In this document: piece after piece, positions 1-10,741 of the stretch
Numbering within the stretch: position 1 is the stretch's first letter
Layout: each line of letters opens with the position of its first letter
Assembly: GCA_016987375.1 (NCBI GenBank)
Contig: PJRA01000272.1
Span: 628,777 to 660,786 of the forward strand
DNA length: 32,010 bases
Origin: Brachionus koreanus
Taxonomy: Eukaryota > Rotifera > Eurotatoria > Ploima > Brachionidae
Direction: 5' to 3'
Program-made: the position numbers and the translations under genes
Notes under the pieces: model-generated
The model's input: only the letters and a program-made list of their open reading frames with translations
Database searches by the model: none
Told to the model about the DNA's origin: nothing

Positions 1-518
1 TTATTTTTTGAGATATTCGCTTTTAATTTTTGTCCATTTACTTATGCATCACCCGTTCAGCAAAAAGTATATTAATTAATAAAAAATGAACGAAAATAAT
101 TTCTGATAGTTTTTGTTGATATTTAATTTAATTGTAAAGGTATCTAAACAACAAAATTGATATCAAATATTGGTATAAAATAATTATATTAAAAAAATTT
201 TAAATAAAAAATATAAATTGAAAAGCTTTTTTTTAGTAATTCAGAAGAAATTGTATGAAGAAATTAATTTTTTTTTTGAGCCGATGTTTTATATTTTTGG
301 AACCAAGGAGTCCTCCATTTTATTTTTAATTATAAAAAATTTTATAACATGAAAATTTTGAAATTTTTGTACTGCTACGTCATTATTAGAAAAAAGGACT
401 ATTAGCAACAGAAATAACTCTTTAAAAATGTTTAGTTGTTCATGTTCTAAAAGTAAGAACGGTACAAGATTGATTTAAAAATCTTAGAAACGATGGTATA
501 AGCAATCAAAGAAACTAA

Positions 519-930
519 GGGTCAGGTAAAGCTATTGTCAATCAGAATCCTCTGCGTTAGGCTGTTGCCAGAAACATCAAGCTTAGTACTTATCAATTAT
601 CAAATGATCTTAAACAACGAATTTAAATTTGTACTACACATATAATATTAAAGTCTTAGCGTTATCTATATGAATGGTTTTTCGGATGGCCATGCTGTAA
701 ATTCTTTATTCTAAACAATTAGAACGAATATATGCTTCACTTCAAGAAAAATTTACTTCTTTGGTCAACTGAAAACTTAGTTTGTTTCATCTAGATAACG
801 CTATGACTCATACAGCTATAAGAATAAGGGCAAAAATTGAAGAGCTAGAATGAATCGAAATATTTTTTTTTATTGATAGATTAAAATAAGTTTGAAAAAC
901 GCAAAATCTTATGAATCAACCTTATACATT
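519..930 (+). pseudogene. Tc1/mariner-superfamily transposase relic
   Basis: Three plus-strand frames carry consecutive pieces of a Tc1/mariner-type transposase. Around 519-690 there is a helix-turn-helix-like stretch (ARNIKLSTYQLSNDL, then RYLYEW). At 782-850 there is the catalytic-core signature LFHLDNAMTHTA followed by AKIEELE, matching the family block around the second catalytic aspartate (HxDNAxxHTA...ELxW). At about 890-930 a SLKNAKSYES-like piece follows. Stop codons and frame changes separate the blocks, so it cannot make protein. Terminal inverted repeats were not found. The family is clear from the DNA-HT block; the subfamily is not. Confidence 0.65.
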
Positions 931-1369
931 ATTTCACTCAGACCTGAATGTATAATTAAGAAAATTTAATTAAATTTATATTAATTTCAAATTGATGTAT
1001 ATGATGATCACATTTTACATTCATTTCAAAAATTTAAAAAAAGTTAAGACCACCAAAATATATAAAAAGAAAACCAAAGTATGGACGAATACCATTAATA
1101 TATAATTAAAACTTGATAAGTGGACATAGATTTCTTAATATTTTATTATATTATACAAATGTATGTGTTAATTTCATTAATAAATCATCATATGTTTATT
1201 GAACATCCTTTTCTGATTTTTCATCAAAAACTAAAAAGACAAATTTAGGCACTTGTTTATTAAAAAAAATAGTCTCTATGGAAACTATTTTTTCAAATAT
1301 TCATTTTAATTTCAATATAATTTTTTGCAATAAAGTAAAAGGAAAATAAATTGAATTATTGTTTAAAAA

Positions 1370-2335
1370 ATGAATGACACTGAACGTGATTTTATTCACA
1401 AAGATCTTCCTTCATTGCTCAACATGCTGGAAAGCAAAAATAATGCATCAGGACGAGTAAATTAATAGATTCTTTTGGTCATCATTTTCAATTTTTATCC
1501 TTATAGAAAACAATATTGCATAGAATAATTATTGTTGGAAGATTGAATAAAAATTTCCTAGAAAAGAAAAAAATTGGTGAACATTATGAAACTTTGTTTC
1601 GTAATCAACAACAGCAACAAAATAATCAAAAAAATCCGAATCTATTCTATGAGAAAGCAACAGGAATTATTATTATATATCCGTCTCTTTTTCTTCATGT
1701 GATTGAAGTAATATCATTTAATAGGAAAATTCATATTCTTTAATTTGTCATCTAAATTTTAAGTCATCTTTAGAAACGATTAAAGACATTTTAAAAGACA
1801 TGAGATCAATGATGAAAGATCCTGAAGGAATGGTAACTGACGCTAAAATTTTAAATATGGCTCATGAAGTTCATATTCGGATGTTTCCTGTCTACACATA
1901 TAAATTAATGAATCTTTCTTTGGAGCATGATTCGTCGGAGCCTAGTGAATCATTGGAGACACTTGTCAATGATATGGTCATTAAATTGCTAAGAATGGGA
2001 AAGTATTTAAATGACCAATCTAAAGGACAACTGAAAAAAGAAGTGATAGAAAATTTACATGAACAACATCCTGAATTTTTTCCAAATCAAAGTAGTCAAT
2101 TATTAAAAGAAAATAATTTTATAATTTAAAATTTGAAAGATCATGCAAATTTCTTGATAAAAAATCAAGAGCTGATGGATCCAGATGAATATCTTAGCTT
2201 TTACGAAAAACCGTTAAATATAATTATTGATAGTGGTATGTTTATTGTTATTTAAACTTTAATTAGATCAATTTTTAAATTTCTTTAAAAGATTTAACAT
2301 GGCCGGCACCCAACAAAATGTTTCCGTATCAGTAA
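1370..2335 (+). CDS. TEX47: TEX47-like protein (BLUF-like fold family)
   Basis: Five exons read through in frame: 1370-1456, 1507-1707, 1764-2091, 2140-2235 and 2292-2335. The introns are 46-56 bp with GT-AG ends, and the product is 251 residues. Features include an RIIIVGRL strand near the N-terminus, GEHYETLF, the core ATGIIIIYPSLFLHVIE, a helix ETIKDILKDM, and an ending DLTWPAPNKMFPYQ. This order (RIxxxxRL, a YP..HVIE strand, a short C-terminal tail with WP.P) and the length, close to the 253 residues of human TEX47, are what I recall of the testis-expressed protein 47 family, which is related in fold to BLUF domains. Its biochemical role is not known to me. A poly-Q/N stretch interrupts the first domain. 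The second exon reads past its donor to a false stop at 1741, so the gene looks fragmented if introns are ignored. The name rests on memory of the family; the exon structure is seen directly. Confidence 0.68.
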
Positions 2336-2368
2336 ACAAGATTAATTTTTGATTTTTTATATTTTATA

Positions 2369-2374
2369 AATAAA
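2369..2374 (+). promoter_or_regulatory. Polyadenylation signal (AATAAA) of the TEX47-like gene
   Basis: AATAAA lies 34 bases after the stop codon at 2335. The region is so AT-rich that chance matches are common, but the position is right. Confidence 0.4.
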
Positions 2375-3003
2375 TTTTGGAATTTGTTTTTTAAAAAAGA
2401 CTCAGGATTAAATTTATAAAAAATATAAATTTTTTTCAAGTCTTTTTAAATTTCTTATAAATAGCCAAGACCCAAGAAATATGTTTAAGATCTAAAGTAA
2501 GGAAATTCAAGTTAAATAAAAAAATTTGATTTTGAAATTTTTTATTTTTGTTTAAATTTATCTAAAGCAAACCATTTATTATTTATCTTAATGAGACTAA
2601 TTAATTTGAAATACGATAAAAAATTATTTTCTTAAATAATATTATCTAAAATAAATCTAATAAAAATTTTAAAGAAAATAGTTATTTACCAATCTTTATG
2701 TAAAAAAAATTATTTATTGAGCCTTTTTTCAACGTTAATCAACAGACTAGTGTCAATGTCATAAATTTTTTATTACTACTTATTTTTTGAAATTTAATAG
2801 ATGTTTTTATATAAACTTTTACTCCAAATTTGAAACTCCAAATTTATTTAAAAAGTAAAAATGAAATATCTAATTTTTAAACCTTTTTTAAAATTTCATA
2901 AAATTCAAATAATTTGAAAAATGAATGCTTATTTGTTAAAAACTACATCATTGATCTCTATTGCAAAGCTTTTTAACAGTCTTGAATTAAAAATTCAAAT
3001 TTA
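2375..3003. other. AT-rich intergenic stretch
   Basis: Mostly A/T runs with stops in all frames. I see no gene, RNA or clear repeat before the foldback arm that starts at 3004. Confidence 0.6.
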
Positions 3004-3547
3004 ATGTTTTTGAAAGGATACTGGGCAATTTGGAAAAAAATTCAAATTTTTAATTTTATGATATCTTTTTAAAGATCTCGACGAGCTGAAGCCAAAAATG
3101 TCAAAAATTTTGAAATCGGACCATTCTTTCAAAAGTTATATGAGCTTATATGAGCTTTAACGAAAAACATTTTTTTTCAGGTCAACTGTCCAATGACATG
3201 CGGGTTCTGGGGGGTCCTAAACAGCTATATAGCCTATTCTTTGGTTTTTCATGATTGTAAGATAAATATTTATTGAAATAACATTATTATTATTTTTTTT
3301 AATTCCTCTATTATTTCTGAACATAATTTAAAAAAAATTATTTAAAAAGCTTTAGAAATGACCAAGATATTGTCATTTTAAGTAATTAGCCTATTTAGAC
3401 TTTAAGCTCATATAACTTTTGAAAGAATGGTCCGATTTCAAAATTTTAGACATTTTTGGTTTCAGCTCGTCGAGATCTTTAAAAAGATATCATAAAATTA
3501 AAAATTTGATTTTTTTTCCAAATTACCCACTATCCTTTCAAAAACAT
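3004..3547. repeat. Long foldback (inverted-repeat) element, MITE-like
   Basis: The left arm (3004-3149) and right arm (3403-3547) are reverse complements over about 145 bp with only a few differences; both contain the block with GATCTCGACGAGCTGAAGCC or its complement. The loop of about 253 bp (3150-3402) includes a GC-richer patch near 3195-3235. No transposase is encoded and I could not see a convincing target-site duplication. The 61-codon open frame at 3419-3604 is the inside of the right arm and not a gene. The element probably belongs to a dispersed repeat family; that is inference. Confidence 0.8.
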
Positions 3548-4124
3548 CAGTATCCTTTGTTCAATTACAATAAAATTTCTATTTTGACACTTGGTGTCTT
3601 TTAAGTTGATAGATTTTCATCTTTACTTTTTCAGCTTCATCTTAACCTTGAAATTTATTTTTTTTAGGCAAAAAAACTAGATGTTTGAAGCCTTTATTAC
3701 AGAATTAAAAAACACAAATTTACGGTAATTCAACTAATATTAAAATGAGTAAATTTGAAAAAAAATTTTGATTGAAATTGATACAGATAAGAAAAAAACT
3801 TTAAAATATCTTGAAATTCTTTTTCTAAAGGGCAAATGGTCTTAATTTTCAAACAATAAAATGCACTACACATCATTTATTGTTTCCATAAGAGATTTAT
3901 CAATATCATCAGTTAATTTAAAAAAATTTAAATTCTATCGTAAAATTTTTTTAAATGAATCTATTTTTTTCTGATAGAGATAAATTTCTGTTCACTAATT
4001 TAAATATTTGCGTTAATTGAAAAAATTATAATCATAAGGAGAATTAGTAGAATAAAAATTAGCTATTCGAGTCAAAATGTTTACTAATATTAAGAAATAA
4101 AAAAAATCAAATAAAATTTCAAAA
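3548..4124. other. AT-rich intergenic stretch upstream of glycosyltransferase copy A
   Basis: No coding frame of note. It must hold the promoter and 5' untranslated region of the gene starting at 4125, but no individual element stands out against the A/T background. Confidence 0.5.
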
Positions 4125-5570
4125 ATGAATTTATTTTTTAAAATAAAAAATTTTTTTTTTCTCATATTCTTTTGTATGATAATTAATTTTTTGTTAAAAT
4201 CATGGATTTTTAACTATAAAGTTTTGGAATTTGATAGAATAATTGAACCAGAATGCAAATGCTTTGAAAAACTAATAATCGAGAAAACATTTAATTCAAA
4301 CTATACAATTAAATATGGAAATAAAATCTATCAAACAAGTTCTAGTACAGTTTTAACATGTAATTTGTACAAATCACTGAAAAGAGGACCGAATCAAAAA
4401 ATAGTATCTTACTCACTATATGGAAGAGAAAAACGCTACTACAACTTAATTTCTAATTTAACTAAAACGATTAAAAAATCATATCCAAATTATGTAATGA
4501 GAATCTACCATGACAATACAATAGACAAGTCAATTATATGCAATCTTGAGTGTTCAAATGACCATGTAGAATTTTGCAACATTCACAATTTACCCAAAAG
4601 TATTGAACATAGTCAAGATGTTCTGGATATGGACTATATTCATTCGATGATGTGGCGTTTTCTGCCAATTGGAGACACTTTTGTTGACCTCTTCATGAGC
4701 AGAGACTTGGATTCATTGATTTTGCAGAGAGAAGTTGACTCGGTTCAAGAGTGGTTAAATTCGGACAATATTGCACACATTATGAGAGGTATTTAGATAA
4801 CTTTTCTTTTTAAAAGTATTTTGCAGATGATTATTCAAGTTAATGTTTGATAATAAACAAGTTAAGGCTTTAATAATTTCGATAAAGATGAAAATAATAT
4901 TTTAGCATGTGCGAAATTAATTTCTAGATTAATTATTAAAAAAATTATAAAAATATTTAAAGGAACTGCAGTTTACTTAAGATCAATCTTATTTTTAAGA
5001 AAAAGGAATCATTTCTTAATTATGAGCTCTTAATCACCTAATCTTTTGAGATTTTTAAATTTTTAATTGCAACTTAAAATCTGAAAATTAGTTCTAAATT
5101 AGTATTTTAATTTAAGTATATAAATTTTATCTTTTTTATAAATTTTAAACCGGGCATATATTTTTTCTTTATTTAGATTTTTTTCTCTTTTAGATAATCC
5201 TTTTCATGGAATAGCTATTCTTGGAGGAATGTGGGGTCTTAAGAGATATTTGGACCCGTCTAAATCAAATTTTATTTTTAATCATATTACTAACAGATCA
5301 CTTAGCAGCAAATTCAATCCTAATTTTCAAAACCCTAAGGGTCTTGATCAAGTTTTCTTATCTACAATGGTTTATCAGCTTATTGTCAATTCAACACTGG
5401 AACATGACAGCTTTTTTTGTAACTTTTTTCTAAAAAGTAAACCGTTCCCAACAAAGCGGATTGGCAATTGCTTTGTTGGATGCGTTGGGAGTTGTAATCA
5501 GTCAGCTCTATTTAGTCCTTGTCCAAAAGAATGTAGACCACGTAAACACCCTAATTGGATTTTTTGCTAA
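4125..5570 (+). CDS. Type II membrane glycosyltransferase-like protein, copy A
   Basis: Two exons, 4125-4788 and 5194-5570, joined across a 405-bp GT-AG intron, give 346 residues. A short N-terminus is followed by one hydrophobic segment (about residues 8-27), the layout of a Golgi type II enzyme. The luminal part has KIVSYSLYG, a YPNYVMRIYHD strand and then FMSRDLDSLI, with a DxD motif at residues 194-196 and RE four residues after it. It then has MRDNPFHGIAILGGMWG across the splice junction and a cysteine-rich tail (CFVGCVGSCNQ, CPKECRP). A DxD within SRDxDS, an H.MRDxPxH segment and LGGMWG are typical of a GT-A-fold family of uncharacterised animal and bacterial proteins; donor and acceptor sugars cannot be read from the sequence. 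Exon 1 alone ends in a false stop at 4796. AATAAA at 5587 is a likely 3' signal. Confidence 0.75.
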
Positions 5571-5586
5571 AATTTTATTAATTTAG

Positions 5587-5592
5587 AATAAA
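5587..5592 (+). promoter_or_regulatory. Polyadenylation signal of glycosyltransferase copy A
   Basis: AATAAA begins 17 bases after the stop codon. The position is plausible in an AT-rich background. Confidence 0.4.
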
Positions 5593-5651
5593 GCTTTTTT
5601 TAAATTTTGATGAAAAATTTTTGTTTAATTACTAAATCTTTCTGTTTGAAC

Positions 5652-5724
5652 TACTATACAATCTAGTGGTTCAGATTCTCGACAGTCGAGAATGAGAACC
5701 TAGGTTCAATACCTGGTTCAGTTG
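5652..5724 (+). tRNA. tRNA-like sequence, probably a tRNA pseudogene or SINE head
   Basis: The stretch folds as a tRNA in most arms. The D arm is ATCT/AGAT around the loop AGTGGTTC. The anticodon stem is TTCTC/GAGAA with loop GACAGTC, and the T arm is CTAGG/CCTGG around TTCAATA. Internal A-box-like (CAATCTAGTGG) and B-box-like (GGTTCAATACC, one mismatch from consensus) Pol III promoter elements are present, and a T run follows at about 5726. The acceptor stem pairs poorly (about 4 of 7) and position 33 is not T, so a working tRNA is unlikely. The D arm looks most like tRNA-Glu or tRNA-Asp. Identity uncertain. Confidence 0.4.
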
Positions 5725-6169
5725 ATTTTTTTTTAGTTCGCAATTTATTTCAAATTAAATGCATAATTTCAAATCATATCATTCGAGTATCAAATCAAAT
5801 AACACACTTGCTCTGATTTAACAAATGTATTGAACAAATTGTTTGAAAATTTTAGAAAAAAATCAAGAATAAAAAGCTTAAGTCGCGATCAAACAGCACA
5901 GAAATGTTGTAGACAAGTGATGTTTAATTTCTTCGGCGAACAAAATTAAAAGTGTGCGCTTTTGTTAGAGAAAGCAAGGAAAAACTTAGCTAGAAAAAAA
6001 AAACATCAACATTTTAAAAATCAAACTGGATAAGTTCTATATATAAAAAAATAAAGTTAATCAAAAAGCTTTTTTCATTTTCTTAATAAAATTGTTATAC
6101 AAAAATTTCCCATCTTTATTAGTTATTGTGCTAAGCTTTTTAAACAGCTGCTTTTGGGTGCCTCGTACA
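5725..6169. other. Intergenic stretch
   Basis: It begins with the T run after the tRNA-like element. No coding frame is seen; it should hold the promoter of the gene starting near 6170. Confidence 0.4.
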
Positions 6170-8650
6170 ATGCCAAATAAGAGAAAAATTTGCAATGAAA
6201 GCTTAAATGTAAACTTTTAAAATAAAATGTAAACTCTTTGACTACTCATAATTTGGTTCATATTTATACAGTCGAACCAAATGATTTTTATCGAGTCACT
6301 GAATTCATTCTATCACACAGAGAGTGTTCTAAACTCAGCATACCGAAAAGTGTTGGACTTCAAAGAAAATGCGGAAAAAATTCTTGAAAAAGAAAAATTG
6401 GAAACATTAAATTTAGAAGACTTTGCCAAAGCAATTCTTGACTCGCGTTCATTCGAGGTCTCATTACAGCACAACTACATAAAACTAAAATGCTACATCA
6501 CATTAGAAAAAGACAAAAATTCCAAGAAAAGTCTACAAACTCCGCCGACCACGCCGAGCTTCAATCATTGCCGAACCGAGTCGTTTAGCTCGGACTTTAT
6601 GGATCAGCAGTCTTCCATGGAACAAAGTGGCGGCGCCAAAAAAGTCAATGTAGAGGTCATAATGAAGACAAATCCATTCAAGATTGAGGAAAATGAGAGC
6701 ACAACTAGGATGGAATTGATCAAAAATGAATCAGGATCTAAAATGCTTAGATTTTCCTACTATGTTAAATCCGAATGTGAAAAATTCAAAGGTTTTAGAA
6801 AAAAATTTTTTTCCTAGTTTTAAATTTTTTAAATTCATTTAGAAAATCAGCATGAAAATGAAGAACTAAATCCAAATCGGTTGGTTTTATTTAGAAATGA
6901 TTTTTTTACTATTTATCAGACAATAAATCAGCAAATAAACATTTCTCTAAATGAAATAGGTAATAAATAAAAATGTATTTATTAAATTTATTTTCACTAA
7001 TTTGTTTTTCTAATTTTCGCAGTTCAATCAAGAGAAGAAGTTGTACGAACGGAAGCATTAGGCGAAAAATTATTTCTTTTACTTAAAGAAAGGCCAAGAC
7101 ATAGAGCTCTATTGACCAATGAATGCAAAATAAATCAGTCAATTTCAACAGTTAATTTGAGTGAACAATTGTCATGTCTAAATTTGTCCAGTTTGGTACA
7201 GTTTAGCAACCAGGAAGACGAAACTTACTACACTAGAGAATTGATAAATATCTATGGTCAACCAATAGTTCCCTCATTTCACAAGCATTTTAACTATCAG
7301 CTTTCAAACACTCATTATGGTTATAGAACTCTAAGACGCTTGTTAAACTGTGATATTCTCAAAAAATATGTCAAAATAACAAAAGAAGAGATCAGAAGCC
7401 TGGATAGAGTGGTCGAGTTTGTTCAATTGACGGAGGAAAAGTGTCTGGAAGCGTTTCAACTAAATTTGACTAGCTTTTTTGATCCGAAAAAATTTGAGAA
7501 TGGAATTGTAAAAGACTGGTTGGACATATGGTATGTGGAGAGATTAAAAGAAAAGTATGCTAATGATTCGGTGGTTTCATCACCTAGCTCGCTATCATCG
7601 CCTTCTTCTTCATTTTCTTCATTTAACCACTGGTCTAACACAAAGTTTAGCTTGCCAAGTTCGATTTTTCTTGACGAGCACGAGTGTGATCTCTGGTTTT
7701 GTCTCAGAGACTACTCATGCGACAGAATGGACGAGCTAATTTACAAAATAAAGAACTACATTCGTCTCGGATGCAACCGATCTGATCTTATTTTAATTCA
7801 GACAGTTCATCCAATATTCGAGTATAAAAATGTTCTGACCGAGACCAGACGCATTTTGGCTATGTTTTTGAGCAAATCAAGCATTAACAAAACCCTAGAT
7901 GAGTTGGTAAGCTCTCAGTTACCAATGGTGGCTAGAGAGCATGTTCAAAATTTGCTAAATAAATTTTTAAATGTAAGCTAAACGATAAACGATGAATTTT
8001 TGAGCTTAAATTTTTTTGAATATTTTTTTTATTTTTCAAAGTTTGATGATAATCATAAAAAAGTTGTTAGTTTCACTGCTTTGTTCGAAATATTAATGAT
8101 TTTAAAAAGAGAATTGAGCAAAGAGAAAAATGATGAGATGAAATATTCACAATTTTTGTACACCCTAGAACGTGCAAATCAAGACAAGCTCAAGCTAGCT
8201 ATTGTTCAGCTCAAGTGTGTACCTTGTTTATTTGCGTGAGTATTTTTTTCTTGCATTGAGACTTTTTCAAATCTTGAATATTTTAGCAAGTCAAACTCAT
8301 CGGCTTCCAGCTTAGTGAGCAATGTGAACCGCTCATTAAAACAAATGTCTCTGGTCGTGAGCACAGAGCTCCAACAAATAGCAGTGGATTTGGTTGAGAA
8401 AGTTGTTGAGGACAAATCGGTTAAATACATTCGTTTGAAGGATGAGTTTAAGAATCAAACGAATAACGAGTCCACAACCAAGCTAATCAAACAGCAACAC
8501 CAACAAATTAACAGCATCATCAAGGACAAAAAACCTGCCAAAATATTCAATCCAAAGCGTGATTTGCAAAATTTTATTGCCATGGAAAACAAAACATACG
8601 AGTTTGGCCAAGTTCGAGTCAGTTCAAATTTATTTGCGGAACGTTTCTAG
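6170..8650 (+). CDS. Conserved-looking protein of about 727 residues, function unknown
   Basis: Six exons stay in frame: 6170-6208 (small, less certain), 6272-6791, 6843-6959, 7023-7972, 8042-8235 and 8287-8650. If the first exon is wrong, translation would start at the ATG at 6281. Codon use is clearly coding and richer in G/C than the flanks. The protein is soluble and mostly helical. There is a low-complexity S/T/P/Q insert at about residues 105-140 and a serine run (SSPSSLSSPSSSFSS) near the middle. No signal peptide, membrane segment or enzyme motif is visible. The block from RLVLFRNDFF to ERPRHRALL is a run of amphipathic helices whose spacing reminds me of CCDC142, but that rests on memory and is weak. 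Otherwise I do not recognise the family. An AATAAA at 8824 may be its 3' signal. Confidence 0.75.
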
Positions 8651-10455
8651 TTTTTTTAATCTAAATTATTTAACTCCAGTGATTACAAAATTTTAAAAAG
8701 AAAAAAAAAAGAAATCGATGATAATGTAAATAGTTAATAATAGTTTAAAATAAGGAAAACACACCCAAAAATCGACATTTAAAATCCGTGCCAATTTAAA
8801 AAAAAAAGGTTTATTTAAATGAAAATAAAAATTTTTGGTTTCTTTCCATATGTGTTATTTTAGATTATTTTATTCTTAGTTTTTTTTTTTAAAAGCATAT
8901 TTATTTATTTATTATTTACTTTTTGGATTTTTTTTTTCTAATGGGATAATTGATCGATTTAATTGATTGATTATTCGTGTGTCGTCTCAAATGTATGGGT
9001 GAATGTACGACCTTGTTTTTATTCACATTTTATTAAAACATTTTTATATTTTTTTGTATCTTTTTTTTAGTGTTATAAAAACATATTTAATTTTCATCCA
9101 AAAGATCTTTTATTTTTTAGGAAAGCTTATGAAATTTCAAATTTTTTTAAAATTCATTGTGACTTTAACCGATTTAGACTTTATTTCTAACTTTTTTCTT
9201 CTACTATATTTAAAATAAAATATTTTAAAAACAAATTTTTTTTTTTACAGGTCTTAAATAGTTTAACAGACGATTTATTTAAAGCTCAGATTTTAAGTAT
9301 TTATGACCAATGTTCCTTAGTTCTAATTATAGTGGTGTTGTGAATATCAAATACAAATTTAACAAAAATTCTTGTTTTTTGGTAAACTAAATAAAAGTTA
9401 ACAAATCAAATAAAAAAATAAGAATTTATTTTGTATGAATTTGATTTTATTTAAGGTGAAATGGTTTAGTGGAATTTAGTACAATAGAACAAAACAAAAT
9501 ATTAAAAATTCCTTTAACTTTTCTTTTAAAAGTTAAAAGCAAGTTCTGTAAATTCAACGCGGTGCAATATTCAAAGTTGCACTTTTATCAACAGTATGGT
9601 AAAACTCGGCAAATTTAGCAGTATTTAAATTAATAAAAATTTGGTTATGGTGTATTTTACAGAGATTTGCACATCATTAGCAGACTTTGACTTTTGCTGC
9701 AATTAATTAAAAACATTCAGAAAAAAAAGTAATAAGCTTTTTAAGCATTAATTTTTGTTCTTTTTTTTTTTATTTTGTACCAAATTTCACAAAACCTAAA
9801 AAATAGTGCAACATAGCATTTTGCAATATGCTGAATTACTTTTTAATTTACCAATAAAGCAAGAATTTTTGTTAACATTCAAAAAAACGTTGTCAGTTTA
9901 GTACTATCTTTTTGCTAATATATAATCTAAATTCTTTTGTTAATTTTTGAATAATTTAAAAAATGAAAAACAAAGTTTAAAATAATTTTATGTAAAATGA
10001 AAAATATATTAATTTTATGCAAAAAATTTAAAAATAATTATTTTGAATCTTTTTCTAGAAAAAAAGAATAAAACAAACAAAATAAATCTACTTTTCAGAA
10101 ATAGAGGGTTCAGTCAAATAAACTAGTCCTGATCCTGTTCAAGTGATTTCATTTCCAGTCTTTTTTAAATGTTTTCGTTCCAAATACTAAGGCTATGTTT
10201 TTTTTTCATCTAAAAACAATTTGATTCTTTGTTTAGAATACTTTCGTTTTATTAAGTTTTTATTTGTAAATATTTAGAATCTAAATTTTTTTCTATTTCT
10301 TAATATTAAATCAAATACAAATTTACAAAAATGTTTAATAATGAAATTAGTGATATAAACAAGAAATAAACAGAAATTTTATTTTTAGAAATTTAACAGG
10401 TTAATACCAATACCAGGTCGATTCATAATCTAAAAAAGATGGAATTTTTAATTTT
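8651..10455. other. Long AT-rich intergenic stretch
   Basis: T and A runs predominate. The open frame at 9003-9218 is low-complexity hydrophobic translation of T runs and is not supported as a gene. I see no RNA gene or clear repeat. Confidence 0.5.
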
Positions 10456-10675
10456 TTAAGATTTTAGATCTAATTCAATGTTAGCACTAGGACTATCGAA
10501 TAAGTTGCGATCTCCTTCTCTGTCCAAAAATGAATCTGGAACTTGTATGGTCTAGAATCATAAATTATTCATTCATTCAGACCGACAGCAAACACTTACT
10601 TTAATCATATTGATCAATTTGAAATTAAGTATCGAGTGTTCTTGGTTTATTTGAAGAATACAAATTTGAGAAAAA
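10456..10675 (-). CDS. Candidate terminal coding exons of an unidentified gene
   Basis: On the minus strand an open stretch from about 10675 to 10600 (ending FKLINMIK) stops at a good donor, GTAAGT. A TTCTAG acceptor leads into 10551-10456, which reads 31 residues in phase (TIQVPDSFLDREGDRNLFDS, then PSANIELDLKS) to a TAA. The second block has mixed, protein-like composition unlike the surrounding A/T runs. No start or upstream exons are identifiable: the next sequence upstream is the broken glycosyltransferase copy B. It could be the 3' end of a gene whose intron received copy B, or a gene remnant. Family not recognised. Confidence 0.35.
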
Positions 10676-10741
10676 AAAATAAAAAAAGATAAAAACTTTA
10701 AAAATCTAAAAACTTAAATTTATTTAAAATATAACTTAAAT

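Noticed and set aside
3419..3604. 61-codon open frame
   Set aside because: It lies in the right arm of the foldback repeat, lacks homology and follows the repeat, not a gene.
9003..9218. 71-codon hydrophobic open frame
   Set aside because: Translation of T-rich spacer; no start context or homologue.
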